A DNA stretch of 64,000 bases, taken from assembly GCA_965224105.1 (NCBI GenBank), contig CBDCYH010000002.1, positions 1,116,001 to 1,180,000 on the forward strand, read 5' to 3'. The position numbers and the translations under genes were made by a program. Positions 41,997 through 50,766 of the stretch are shown here, one piece after another. The DNA is from CBDCYH01 sp965224105 (GTDB taxonomy: Bacteria; Bacteroidota; Rhodothermia; Rhodothermales; JABDKH01). Each line of letters starts with the position of its first letter. The first letter of the stretch is position 1. Under the pieces are notes generated by a model. It worked only from the letters and a program-made list of their open reading frames with translations, was not told where the DNA came from and ran no database searches.

Positions 41997-43115
41997 GTGC
42001 GGCTGAATTTCGTTACCCACTCCCTTCCTCCCGATTCGAGACCGGCGTCCAATGTAGGAGGCATGCAGCGAGTCGCAATGGAGCTCGACAAAGAGTTTTC
42101 CAAGGTCGCCACACTGGACTATTCCAGAATTGCTATGCGGTCTTCGTGGGCGCTAACCCATGTACGCATCCTTCCGTTTCTAGCTAATACGTACCGCAAG
42201 CTCCGTTCAGCAATTTTGAATGACAAGGTTGATGTGGTCTTGTTCTCCTCCATGGTCACCGCAACTCTCGTGCTGCCACTGTCTCGCTATCTGGCACAGT
42301 CGAGCGTAAAAACGGCAGCGATTGTTCACGGACTGGACGTGACTACGCCGGTGTCTGCTTATCAATCCATCGTTCGAAAAGTCTTTGCGCGGGTTGACGC
42401 GGTTCTTCCAGTCAGCTCGGCAACGGGCGAAGTCTGCGTCGAGCGAGGCTTGCCTCCCGAGCGAGTTTGGGTCGTTCCAAATGGCATCGATGTCACCCGA
42501 TTCAACGCGCCTGCAGACAGGCGCCAGGCGAAACGGACGCTAACCTCTGGCGGCATTGGCCCTGAAGAGTTGCTACTTCTCAGCGTTGGGCGTCTTGTGG
42601 AACGCAAAGGATTTGAGTGGTTCGTTTCGAAGGTCATGCCCTTGCTGCCTGAAAACGTCCACTACTGGATCGCAGGTGAAGGACCTGAGCAGAACAATAT
42701 CGAGCAGGCGATTGCCGACAACAACCTGTCCGATCGAGTTAAAATGATCGGACTAATTACCGATGTTGAGCTCGCTAATCTGTATGCTGGCTCTGACCTT
42801 TTCATTATGCCAAACCGACCAGTTGCAAACGATATGGAGGGATTCGGTATTGTCATCCTCGAGGCAGGTCTGTCTGGCACTCCCGCAATTGCCGCGCGGT
42901 TGGAGGGAATAAAAGACGTCATCGCGGAAGAGAAAAGTGGGCACTACGTCGAGTCTGGAGACGCCCAAGCGTTCGCGCAGTTAATTCTGAAGTACAGCAA
43001 TGACCCTGTAGCGCTCGACGATCTTTCTAAAGAAGCGGCGAGGTACACCAAGGAGACATTCAGCTGGACAAGCGTTTCGAAGAAGTATCTGTCTACCCTG
43101 GACGCAATTCGGTAG
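41997..43115 (+). CDS. GT4 glycosyltransferase
   Basis: The 372 residues start at a GTG directly adjoining the stop codon of the preceding GT4 gene. The GT-B fold shows a Gly-rich N-terminal loop (NVGGMQRVAMEL), VVPNGIDVTRF, LLSVGRLVERKGFEWF, IAGEGPEQNNIEQAI and the donor-site motif NDMEGFGIVILEAGLSGTPA. It is a retaining transferase probably working in the same glycolipid or envelope polysaccharide route as its neighbour. The 3' end overlaps the end of the convergent RND gene by 23 bp. Substrate not determinable. Confidence 0.87.
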   Translation: MRLNFVTHSLPPDSRPASNVGGMQRVAMELDKEFSKVATLDYSRIAMRSSWALTHVRILPFLANTYRKLRSAILNDKVDVVLFSSMVTATLVLPLSRYLAQSSVKTAAIVHGLDVTTPVSAYQSIVRKVFARVDAVLPVSSATGEVCVERGLPPERVWVVPNGIDVTRFNAPADRRQAKRTLTSGGIGPEELLLLSVGRLVERKGFEWFVSKVMPLLPENVHYWIAGEGPEQNNIEQAIADNNLSDRVKMIGLITDVELANLYAGSDLFIMPNRPVANDMEGFGIVILEAGLSGTPAIAARLEGIKDVIAEEKSGHYVESGDAQAFAQLILKYSNDPVALDDLSKEAARYTKETFSWTSVSKKYLSTLDAIR

Positions 43116-45594
43116 CTTTCTTCTTTCTGTTCTCCAGTAGCTGAAGAAGCGCAGGGAGAAAAACCAGGGCTGATAATAGCGTGGTACCGATACCGACAAT
43201 TGCCAACTTCCCGATTGATTGCAGGCCCGGGTGAAAACTAAGCAGTGGACCAGCGAATCCCATCATCGTGGTTATGGAACCCATCGCAATGTGTTCTCCG
43301 GTTGACCTAAGGACATCCATAATGGATCCTGGCCCTTCTTCTATGTATCGGTGAACGATGTGGACGCCGGCATCATTTCCAATCCCAAGAATGGCCGGGA
43401 GGACGATGAGGTTATAGAAGTTGAGAGAGAGATTAAACTGCTTCATCAAGAGAATCATCCAGAGAACTCCAACAATGAGTGGAACGAGTGCAAGGGTTGC
43501 CCACTTGATGGACCGGAAATTGAACCACATGAGTGTTGCAATGACAACAAACGTTGCGAGTATCATCCACGGTGCTTCTTTAAGCATTAGTCGCAACATA
43601 TCTGCAGCGACGAGGGAAGTTGATCCTGCGTGGTAGGTTTCTCCTGAGGGCAGCACAATCGTTCCGACATCATCTGCAAATGCCATGGAGTTCCGGCCGT
43701 CGGATAGCCCAACCGCTGGATAGATGATTACGAATCTCCCAAGGTCGCCCGTCTTGGAGAGGAATCGTTTACGCAGAAACTCGGGCAACTCGTCGGTCGA
43801 TATCTCTGATGTGGTTTGCGCCGCTCGGCGCAATTTCTCAAACTCCTCCGAATCCTCCTGCGCGAGAAACGGATCCGCAAGCAGTTCCCGAATCCCCCGG
43901 ATACGCTCCAGCTTATTCTGCACCGCGTTTGGGTTGACCGGAAATCTATCCTGCAGATAATCAACCGACCGGATTGTTGGACTCAATGTATCTGCAACGA
44001 TTTTTTCGCGGAGCACGGCAGCAACGGCATCGATTTCTTCATCTGATTCAACGACCACATAGGCTGGATTTCGTTGATCGTTGTTGTTGTACACACGCCT
44101 GATTACATCTCGTCGCTCATTGTAATCGTCGTAGGTGGGTTCAAGCTCGCCAAACCGATATTCGAAGTCGGGAGGAAAGACCGCGAGTGCGCCGAGGATT
44201 AAGAGTATGCTTCCTCCTACAACCGCGCCGGCCATTGGAAACCTCCTGCCAGACACTGAAAACCGGCTTGCGTCACGCGATCCGAACTTTAACAGACCCC
44301 ACCGTTCGAAAATTACGATGAACGCCGGCATGACGAATATCATGGCAACAAGCGCGAACAAAATGCCTGTGCCGGCAATGAATCCAAACTCGCTAAAGCC
44401 CTTAAAGTCGGCTATCACCAGGACATACATTGCTGCGGCTGTTGTAAGCGCTCCGATGGTGATCGCCTGGCCGGTGCTGGCGAACGTTTCTTCGATGGCA
44501 TCGGGTACGGATTGGCCTCGCGCGCGCTCCTCTGTGTACCGAGCGAAGAAATGGATGCCATAGTCAATGCCAAGGCCGAAAAGCACAAGACCCAGGGTGG
44601 ACGTCATCAGATTGAGCGCTCCGAACGTGAGGAACGCGACTCCAAACGTCCAACACAAACTCATGACCAGCGGCAATCCAATTAGTGCGGCCAGGAATGG
44701 CGCTCGCGCTGCCTGTGACAGAAAGCTGTGTCCCCCTCCCCTTGCAGCCTGATACGACTTGTACAGGAAGTACAACGTGACGAGGCAGAGTACGAATAGA
44801 ATACCAGCTAGCAGTTTCGACTGGATGTCATTCCTGATGGTCTTCACTTCCACCAATTGTCTTTGAAGCCTTCCCGCAAGCACGATCTCCATCGACGGGT
44901 GGAATGTCGCGGGCTGCAAGGTCGTTGTTAGCGAATCCAGTTGTCGATAGAGCGTCTCAATTGCTCGGATGCGGGTTTGCTTTTCGGCTGGATAAAAACG
45001 AACTACCAGCGTCGTGCTATCATCGGAAACGGGATACTCCTTAACGACAATCCGATTGTATACCTGCTGCATTGCGTTGGCAATCGAATCATCCGATGCG
45101 ATTTCGTCTTCATCTTCCAGGTCGAAGAAAAACGGATTGGCGGCAAGACGGGCATCCTCTATTTGGGTAAGCAGGAAATCTTCCAGCTGGTCCAGCTCTT
45201 TGGTAGAAGCAAAGTAGAGTGCATTATTCTCGAGGAACTGCGCATCCTTTTTGTACTCAACGCGCACAAAATATGGCTCCCCTGAATCGCGGTGCCGGAG
45301 TTGCATCGCGGACGGGATCAGAGCTTCCGCGAACGCCTTATTCGCATCAAAGGATGGAGAAACGACAGCAATTGCTGCTTCACTCTCTCCGCCGACAGTT
45401 TGCGCAAGCCTTTCCAGCGCCTGGACGCTGGGGTAGTCGCTCGGGATAAGATTGCTGAGGTCGGTATCTATCTTTAGCTGTCTCGTGAAAAAGAATCCAA
45501 CCGCGGAAAGAAGAATCGCACTGATAGCGACGGCCGGCGCATGGTGGATGACCCATCGGATTAGCGGACGTAAAACCTCAAACAGTCGTTGCAT
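43093..45594 (-). CDS. RND/MMPL-family exporter (HpnN-like)
   Basis: The 833 residues have an N-terminal helix (AVAISAILLSAVGFFF) followed by a periplasmic porter domain beginning KIDTDLSNLIPSDYPSVQALE. Five further helices contain LGIDYGIHFFARYTEE, the proton-relay motif region. The whole unit then repeats (second SSD-like half with GIGNDAGVHIVHRYIEEG). About 12 helices in total. HpnN, MmpL and related exporters move lipids or hydrophobic molecules outwards with proton energy. Without partner membrane-fusion and outer-membrane proteins it resembles the HpnN/MMPL group, not tripartite drug pumps. Neighbouring glycosyltransferases suggest lipid substrates. This is inference only. Confidence 0.88.
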   Translation of the reverse strand: MQRLFEVLRPLIRWVIHHAPAVAISAILLSAVGFFFTRQLKIDTDLSNLIPSDYPSVQALERLAQTVGGESEAAIAVVSPSFDANKAFAEALIPSAMQLRHRDSGEPYFVRVEYKKDAQFLENNALYFASTKELDQLEDFLLTQIEDARLAANPFFFDLEDEDEIASDDSIANAMQQVYNRIVVKEYPVSDDSTTLVVRFYPAEKQTRIRAIETLYRQLDSLTTTLQPATFHPSMEIVLAGRLQRQLVEVKTIRNDIQSKLLAGILFVLCLVTLYFLYKSYQAARGGGHSFLSQAARAPFLAALIGLPLVMSLCWTFGVAFLTFGALNLMTSTLGLVLFGLGIDYGIHFFARYTEERARGQSVPDAIEETFASTGQAITIGALTTAAAMYVLVIADFKGFSEFGFIAGTGILFALVAMIFVMPAFIVIFERWGLLKFGSRDASRFSVSGRRFPMAGAVVGGSILLILGALAVFPPDFEYRFGELEPTYDDYNERRDVIRRVYNNNDQRNPAYVVVESDEEIDAVAAVLREKIVADTLSPTIRSVDYLQDRFPVNPNAVQNKLERIRGIRELLADPFLAQEDSEEFEKLRRAAQTTSEISTDELPEFLRKRFLSKTGDLGRFVIIYPAVGLSDGRNSMAFADDVGTIVLPSGETYHAGSTSLVAADMLRLMLKEAPWMILATFVVIATLMWFNFRSIKWATLALVPLIVGVLWMILLMKQFNLSLNFYNLIVLPAILGIGNDAGVHIVHRYIEEGPGSIMDVLRSTGEHIAMGSITTMMGFAGPLLSFHPGLQSIGKLAIVGIGTTLLSALVFLPALLQLLENRKKKATELRPG

Positions 45595-45883
45595 ATAATC
45601 AGGTTGAGAGCGTCGTCAAGTTAAACCTCATCGGAGGAGATTAAAACAAGAAATCCAGCCGATGCGGCTACCCCAGTAGAAGGCTCAATGAGTTTCCGGC
45701 CCAGCAAGCAGGTCCCATACCGCTGCCACATTTCAGGCGGGTCTGTTACTCTTTCCTGTCGGTTTCGCTCCGCCCTTTTTCAAGATCTGTAATTCATTAT
45801 GTAACGATTCATTTTGTTGCTTCGTACTTGGCTAGATAAGACGGTCAATTATTACCTTGTGTTTATGTCCACATCTATGGCCT
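45595..45883. other. Intergenic region with short overlapping frames, possible element remnant or RNA
   Basis: No established gene fits these 289 bp. A 36-codon minus-strand frame (45621-45731; starts MWQRYGTCLLGRKLIEP) and a 34-codon plus-strand frame (45688-45792; starts MSFRPSKQVPYRCHISGG) overlap on opposite strands. Such paired spurious frames are typical of mobile-element ends or structured noncoding DNA. A GGCGG/CCGCC pair (45736-45740 and 45774-45778), with five T at 45780-45784, could be a weak plus-strand terminator. AT-rich sequence at 45795-45860 probably holds the promoter of the MaoC gene. I cannot identify the element. Confidence 0.3.
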
Positions 45884-46315
45884 ATGACGATGATTAAGCT
45901 AAATACCTATGAGTCACTGTCGGTTGGAGAATCCTACAGTGTCAAACGGGTCATTACCGCGGAAGACGTTCAGCTTTTTGCTGATCTGACGGGAGATGAC
46001 AATCCCATCCACGTCGACAAGGAGTTCGCAGCGGAAACTCGATTCGGAAAACCGATCGTCCATGGTGTTCTACTGCTTGGAATAATTTCGAAAGTACTGG
46101 GGCGAGACTTTCCTGGGCACGGGAGTGTCGCTGTCTCAATTTCTGCCCGCTTTTTGCGTCCGGTACCCGTTGGGAGCGAAGTAACCGTTGAGGTAAAGAT
46201 TTCCGAGAAGATCGAAAAACACAAACATATCCGAGGGCGTGTTTTCGTGTACCTGAATGGCAAGACCGCGGTTGGAGGAGAAGCTACACTCATTCCACCT
46301 TCGGACGATGACTAA
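45884..46315 (+). CDS. MaoC-family hot-dog hydratase
   Basis: I choose the ATG at 45884 (MTMIKLN); a TTG at 45857 would add nine unconserved residues. About 143 residues form a single hot-dog domain with the hydratase 2 signature DLTGDDNPIHVDKEFA (catalytic Asp and His) and KPIVHGVLLLGIISKVLG. These enzymes hydrate trans-2-enoyl-CoA or enoyl-ACP to (R)-3-hydroxyacyl thioesters. Homologues feed fatty-acid or polyhydroxyalkanoate pathways. The stop overlaps the methyltransferase start by 8 bp, so the two are co-translated. A link to the lipid genes in this window is possible but unproven. Confidence 0.9.
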   Translation: MTMIKLNTYESLSVGESYSVKRVITAEDVQLFADLTGDDNPIHVDKEFAAETRFGKPIVHGVLLLGIISKVLGRDFPGHGSVAVSISARFLRPVPVGSEVTVEVKISEKIEKHKHIRGRVFVYLNGKTAVGGEATLIPPSDDD

Positions 46316-46925
46316 CACCGATGCCGCCGGGGATCACTCGTCTTCGAACTTAAACAAGTACACCACCCCTAACAGAATCTATCGCTGGCATATAGATCGC
46401 TTTTTCAAAGCGACGTCGAGGGAAGTCCATCAATTTGAACCCCAGTCTATTCTCGACGCAGGGTGCGGCGAGGGTTACTTCACAAACTACCTTGCACGCA
46501 GCCTCCCAGATTCACGCGTCACTGGCACCGATTTGTCGCATGATGCGATAGCATACGCGTCGAACCGTTTCGGGGATGGCGCCGCCTTTTCGGTTGGGGA
46601 CGTGTATGAGCTGCCCTTTCCTTCCAACGCATTTGACGTTGTTGTCTGTTCGGAGGTCCTCGAGCATCTGGACCAGCCGGAACGCGCTCTGGAAGAGGTG
46701 ATTAGGGTCGCCGCCGTTGGTGTGGTTCTCACCGTCCCACTCGAGCCCTATTTTAAATTTTTTAACGACCTCGCCCGAAAACTAGGGATCAGTCCGGACC
46801 CCGGGCACGTGAATTTCTGGAACCGTCACTCCTTCCCGGAATTTGTCCTCCCGTTTCTTCCGACCGCCGTCTTCCGGACGGTTGACTATTATCATCTCGC
46901 ATCTTCAAGGGTCGGCCGGGACTGA
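46308..46925 (+). CDS. Class I SAM-dependent methyltransferase
   Basis: The ATG at 46308 overlaps the end of the MaoC gene, leaving about 205 residues. The Rossmann core shows ILDAGCGEGYFTNYLA (motif I), VTGTDLSHDAI (acidic end of strand 2), VGDVYELPFPSNAFDVVVCSEVLEHL (motifs II-III) and later DPGHVNFWNRHSF. This is the Methyltransf_11 type that methylates small molecules or lipids such as quinones, hydroxy acids or sugars. The substrate cannot be told. Coupling to a MaoC hydratase suggests action on an acyl or polyketide product, an inference from overlap only. Confidence 0.88.
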   Translation: MTNTDAAGDHSSSNLNKYTTPNRIYRWHIDRFFKATSREVHQFEPQSILDAGCGEGYFTNYLARSLPDSRVTGTDLSHDAIAYASNRFGDGAAFSVGDVYELPFPSNAFDVVVCSEVLEHLDQPERALEEVIRVAAVGVVLTVPLEPYFKFFNDLARKLGISPDPGHVNFWNRHSFPEFVLPFLPTAVFRTVDYYHLASSRVGRD

Positions 46926-47041
46926 TTCTCATCATAGAGAGTCGTGACCAATCGTTTATCATGTCGTGACACTTCTGTTACGTTTCGCCTGAGCGCCTGA
47001 GATATTCTTGGGAATTATCAATTCACTTTCCACGACTATCA

Positions 47042-47818
47042 ATGAAATACTTATCTCTAGTGCTCTGCGGCGTACTGCTGGTCGGATGCACCGAATCAAA
47101 TCTCGTCTCCTCTGATGTCTCCGACGAGGGACCCTCTGTGCTAGCATCGCTGAATACGACCGCCAGCAGCAAGGCCCGGGGCAATTCCTCCTCCGACGCA
47201 TACACGACGTACAACGTCACCATAACAAACATGACCGACAGCCAACCGTTTTCACCCGGCGTGATTGTGACTCATGACCCATCGCTGTCCTTGTTTGAGA
47301 CAGGTTCAGCCGCATCTGAGGGAATCCGGCAGATTGCAGAGAATGGAAATCCGGGGCCTGCAACGGCTTCGCTAGCAGGCGTTGATGGTATCTCGGATGC
47401 GTTGGCCACCGATGCTCCGATACACCGCAAAGGAGGCCCTGGCGCCACGTCAGTGACCTGGCAGGTCCAGGCGAAGCAGGGCGACGTCCTTTCCACAGCA
47501 GTAATGCTTATTTGCACAAATGACGGATTTGTTGGACTTAATAGCGTCGCGCTTCCGAAAGGAAACGAGACAAAGGTCTATTTCGCCAATGCATACGATT
47601 CAGGAACAGAGGCGAACGACGAGCTTCGGTCGAGCATCGTGGACCCATGTAACGCTATCGGACCGGTTGCTGTCCCGGCAGACGGTAGCAATGACAATCC
47701 TCAGACTGAAGGTGTTGTTACATTGCATGACAACATCCAGGGCACTGGCGATCTCGACGCGAGCGCTTACGGATGGGGTAACAAAGTTGCCAAGATTAAA
47801 ATCAAGCGCGTGAAGTAA
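47042..47818 (+). CDS. Spondin-domain lipoprotein
   Basis: The 258 residues begin with a lipoprotein signal (YLSLVLCGVLLVGC, Cys16). After a Ser-rich linker, a spondin N-terminal-like domain spans about 55-255: YNVTITNMTDSQPFSPGVIV, SLFETGSAASEGIRQIAENG and WQVQAKQGDVLSTAVMLICT. Bacterial members are exported beta-sandwich proteins of unknown role. The eukaryotic domain binds matrix components, and a calcium site is known in F-spondin. The protein should be lipid-anchored. It is a single gene with its own terminator and faces the PHP gene tail to tail. Confidence 0.88.
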   Translation: MKYLSLVLCGVLLVGCTESNLVSSDVSDEGPSVLASLNTTASSKARGNSSSDAYTTYNVTITNMTDSQPFSPGVIVTHDPSLSLFETGSAASEGIRQIAENGNPGPATASLAGVDGISDALATDAPIHRKGGPGATSVTWQVQAKQGDVLSTAVMLICTNDGFVGLNSVALPKGNETKVYFANAYDSGTEANDELRSSIVDPCNAIGPVAVPADGSNDNPQTEGVVTLHDNIQGTGDLDASAYGWGNKVAKIKIKRVK

Positions 47819-47847
47819 ACTCGCCTGACAGCGTAGTTTGGAATTGG

Positions 47848-47884
47848 AAACGCATGCAACGAATGTTGCGTGCGTTTTCAGTTT
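47848..47884 (+). terminator. Hairpin terminator between spondin and PHP genes
   Basis: AAACGCATGCAAC (47848-47860) pairs with GTTGCGTGCGTTT (47865-47877) over 13 positions with a single G-T pair and a GAAT loop, followed by TTTTCAGTTT. It lies 30 bp after the plus-strand stop codon and 16 bp beyond the end of the convergent PHP gene, so it may serve both directions. Confidence 0.7.
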
Positions 47885-47893
47885 GTGACCAAC

Positions 47894-49036
47894 CTACTCC
47901 CTGCTAGGGCTGTCCCTCGGAGTTACATCGGCCTCAAACGCGTACGTCGGGTGGGTGTCTGGAGCCACTACCACATTCGCAAGCTCAAAGGCGAGCTTTA
48001 CCCACTCCAGCTCGTCCACCGTTTTGACCAGTACATCCGTTTTCGATTGGGGCGGCAGAACGACCAGGTCCGATGAGTTGTGCAAACCATATCCCGATTT
48101 GTTAATCAAGCTGAGCTGGATATCGGATTTGTTAACAAAGGTGACCTCAAGCACGGTGCTGTTGTCCCAATATTTTGCCTCTTCTATTTCCACGGATGCC
48201 CGGACCAGAGGAAGCACGTACTCGGGTCGGCCAATCAGAATTTCCTCGAACCACACCGCGGTTCTACCTGCAAATAGAGCTTCCCGAATTCCTGCGAGGG
48301 AGCGCTCCGTGGCGAATACAACAGTCAACGGCCGATGCCCGCCTTGGCCAACTCCAAATTGCCAATCCACTAATCCGTGTACATCAGATGTGCCAATAAT
48401 CGTGAGGTTGTTGTCTAGTGCTATTTGCAACGCCTCATCGGAGTAGGTGATATCGTTCACCACCTCAATACCGTGTAACAGTCCGCGATCCAGAAGTGTT
48501 TTGTGGATCGGTCGTAGCTGCGCGCGGCCATCCGGTTGATGCGGCGTCCAGTTGGGATGATTCCAAAATACAAAGCTCTCTTGTCTTCCAGCCTCTACAA
48601 AAACCTCGAGCGAATCTTCTATAAGCAATTTGTTGGCATCCCGCACAAAGATGGCGTTGGAATGTCCCGGAGGCATCCTGCGGGTGATTTCCGATCCAGG
48701 TATGACGATTAAGGTAGAATCATCCACCATTTCCCGAGCCACGTTGAATGGCCGATTCCGATCAGGCAACGGAATGTCATCGCGGTGTGGGAGGTACTCC
48801 AGATGCTCGGTCACAGCGATGCAATCCAACCCCTCGCCAATCGCTTCTTGTACACGAATATCAGGCCACACACTGCCATCCGAAAAGACGGTATGCATGT
48901 GTAAATCGCACAACAGACTCAGATATTCATTCGTATCTGGAATGGTGAGCGTTCTTGTGTGATGGTGATGGGGTTGCGCCGTAACGCCGGTGGCGGTAAT
49001 GACGACGACGAGTAGGGCCAGTCCGTACGATTTCAT
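47894..49036 (-). CDS. Exported PHP-domain phosphodiesterase (Sb-PDE-like)
   Basis: The 380 residues have a cleavable signal (LALLVVVITATGVTAQ) then PHHHH, which may add a metal site. The PHP motifs are DLHMHTVFSDG, VTEHLEYLPHRDD, PGSEITRR, FWNHPNW and GTSDVHGLVD, giving the full His/Asp/Glu set for three metals. A C-terminal beta domain (about 280-380) ends the protein. The family includes periplasmic phosphodiesterases and phosphatases, some acting on nucleotide- or sugar-phosphodiesters. The actual substrate here is unknown. It is a minus-strand gene, convergent with the spondin lipoprotein, with the M48 gene and its terminator upstream. Confidence 0.87.
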   Translation of the reverse strand: MKSYGLALLVVVITATGVTAQPHHHHTRTLTIPDTNEYLSLLCDLHMHTVFSDGSVWPDIRVQEAIGEGLDCIAVTEHLEYLPHRDDIPLPDRNRPFNVAREMVDDSTLIVIPGSEITRRMPPGHSNAIFVRDANKLLIEDSLEVFVEAGRQESFVFWNHPNWTPHQPDGRAQLRPIHKTLLDRGLLHGIEVVNDITYSDEALQIALDNNLTIIGTSDVHGLVDWQFGVGQGGHRPLTVVFATERSLAGIREALFAGRTAVWFEEILIGRPEYVLPLVRASVEIEEAKYWDNSTVLEVTFVNKSDIQLSLINKSGYGLHNSSDLVVLPPQSKTDVLVKTVDELEWVKLAFELANVVVAPDTHPTYAFEADVTPRDSPSRE

Positions 49037-49110
49037 TTCGTTGTGTGGGTTGGGGTGCTTCGGAAATATCTGGATTTTTCTGCTTATGATTCACCAGGCA
49101 GGTCACCGCC

Positions 49111-49144
49111 AAAATAAAAAAGGGGGAGCATTGGCTACTCCCCC
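49111..49144 (-). terminator. Intrinsic terminator of the M48 protease gene
   Basis: GGGGGAG (49122-49128) pairs with CTCCCCC (49138-49144) around a 9-nt loop. On the minus strand it is followed by a long T-rich run (plus-strand A-run 49111-49121). It lies 23 bp after the stop codon of the minus-strand peptidase. Confidence 0.8.
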
Positions 49145-49166
49145 TCTTGGCCAGGTTCTAAAAATT

Positions 49167-50651
49167 TTACTGAACGATTTTCAGCATTTCTCCAGCGGGC
49201 ACCGTCTGTGTCATACCCACCTGGTTGAGAATGGCAATATCCTCCGCAGTAAAGGCAGTTGGAAGATTGCTCGGGACAAACCGATTAAACGGACCCGTTG
49301 AAGTGGCGGAGATAACTTTCAACCGATTTGGGGAAACGTTGATTTTGCTTGGATCACTTAGCGGTCCAAATCCTCTCATGGTGTAACCGAATTTGTTTTC
49401 CCAGTTGGCGAAATCGGCTTTTGCTGAATATCCCAAAATCTGATACACGTTGCCTCCGTACTCCGTGAACTGTACTGCCAATCTAACCTCTCCCCCATTC
49501 TGCATCGCTGCATCAGCAATCACAATTTCAGACGGGAGGATCCCCGAGGTGCTTGAACCGGCATCGACAATGGTCAGGCCTTCCTGGGCGCGAAACTTTT
49601 GTGCCGCGTCCTTGGCTGAGCTCACGTTTTGTGCAATCGTCATTATCATCACCGCCTTCTGGTCTTTATCCACCATCGCGACCTGTGTCGGCTGGTTGAT
49701 GACCTGGAATTCCTGCGCGACGGGAAAAAGAAATTTCAGTTGCGGATGAAAGAACGTCCCATTCTCAACATATCCCTGTCGCGGGTCATCACCTATTACG
49801 ATGTTGTCTATCATGCGCAGGTGTTCGTTTGCTCCGAGCTTCGTCATCGATACCTGCGACTCCCACTCTGCAGCCAATTTGCGAATGGTTTGTTCGCGCT
49901 CGCCGGGATCGGGATGGGTTGACAGCATGCTCGGAATACTCTGTCCGGCTTTATCTGATAGCCGCTTGAGCGTTGTAAAAAACGCGGCTCCTTCTTCTGC
50001 CTGGTATCCAGACAATGCTGCGTATTCCACACCAAGCAAATCCGATTCTCTTTCATCGTCCCTTCCGTAACGCAAGAACATCAGCTGCGCAACGCTGCTA
50101 CCGGTGCTGAGTAGATCTCCTGCGGGTAAACCTAGAACTTCCTGTCCGATAACTGCTCCCGCAATCAGGCCAAGCTGACCGAACTGTGCCGTTGCTGCGC
50201 GTTTGCTTCCATGTCGGCCGGCAACATGTCCCACCTCGTGTCCCAATACGACTGCAAGCTGTGCCTCACTTTCGACATGTGCCAAGAGGCCACGTGTTAC
50301 ATATACGTACCCTCCGGGTAAAGCGAATGCATTGACGATGGGGCTGTCCAACACTCTAAAGGTAAAAGGAGCGTCACGGAATTGCTGTTCGGCGTCTGGA
50401 CGTCGGAGGTGGCTGTTTGCAAGGACCTCTTCGCCGATGCGTTTCACGTACGCCTGAATTTCGGGATCGTCGTACAACCCGTACTGTGCCACAATGTGTG
50501 GGTCTGCCTCTGCTCCTATCTGCAACTCCTGCGCCCACGAGTATCCGTAAGCTCTTTTGTTTCCTGTAACCGGGCTTCTCTGCACAACGCAGCTACTCAC
50601 GACAAACGTGAATAGGAGGAGCATCGTAAACCGCGGTACTAACTTTTTCAT
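49167..50651 (-). CDS. M48-family metalloprotease lipoprotein (BepA/LoiP-like)
   Basis: The 494 residues begin with a lipoprotein signal (FTMLLLFTFVVSSC, Cys21). The M48 domain (about 60-270) has the zinc motif HEVGHVAGRH and the third-ligand Glu in RDDERESDLLG. LPGGYVYVTRGLL and STHPDPGEREQTIR complete it. Residues about 300-494 form an extra domain of unknown type (QEFQVINQPTQVAMVDKDQK, GTAEMLK-like ending). E. coli relatives act in outer-membrane protein quality control. The periplasmic face of the outer membrane is therefore the likely site. It is a single gene with its own terminator, downstream of recF on the same strand by 115 bp. Confidence 0.9.
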   Translation of the reverse strand: MKKLVPRFTMLLLFTFVVSSCVVQRSPVTGNKRAYGYSWAQELQIGAEADPHIVAQYGLYDDPEIQAYVKRIGEEVLANSHLRRPDAEQQFRDAPFTFRVLDSPIVNAFALPGGYVYVTRGLLAHVESEAQLAVVLGHEVGHVAGRHGSKRAATAQFGQLGLIAGAVIGQEVLGLPAGDLLSTGSSVAQLMFLRYGRDDERESDLLGVEYAALSGYQAEEGAAFFTTLKRLSDKAGQSIPSMLSTHPDPGEREQTIRKLAAEWESQVSMTKLGANEHLRMIDNIVIGDDPRQGYVENGTFFHPQLKFLFPVAQEFQVINQPTQVAMVDKDQKAVMIMTIAQNVSSAKDAAQKFRAQEGLTIVDAGSSTSGILPSEIVIADAAMQNGGEVRLAVQFTEYGGNVYQILGYSAKADFANWENKFGYTMRGFGPLSDPSKINVSPNRLKVISATSTGPFNRFVPSNLPTAFTAEDIAILNQVGMTQTVPAGEMLKIVQ

Positions 50652-50766
50652 GGTACTAATTTCTATGAAGTTGGTGTGGCTTTGGTGGCTGAATCTCTTG
50701 GTACTACTCTACGTTTCCGTGGTTCGCTAACGCACAGGCACAGGTAACTGAACGCGATGGGTATGT

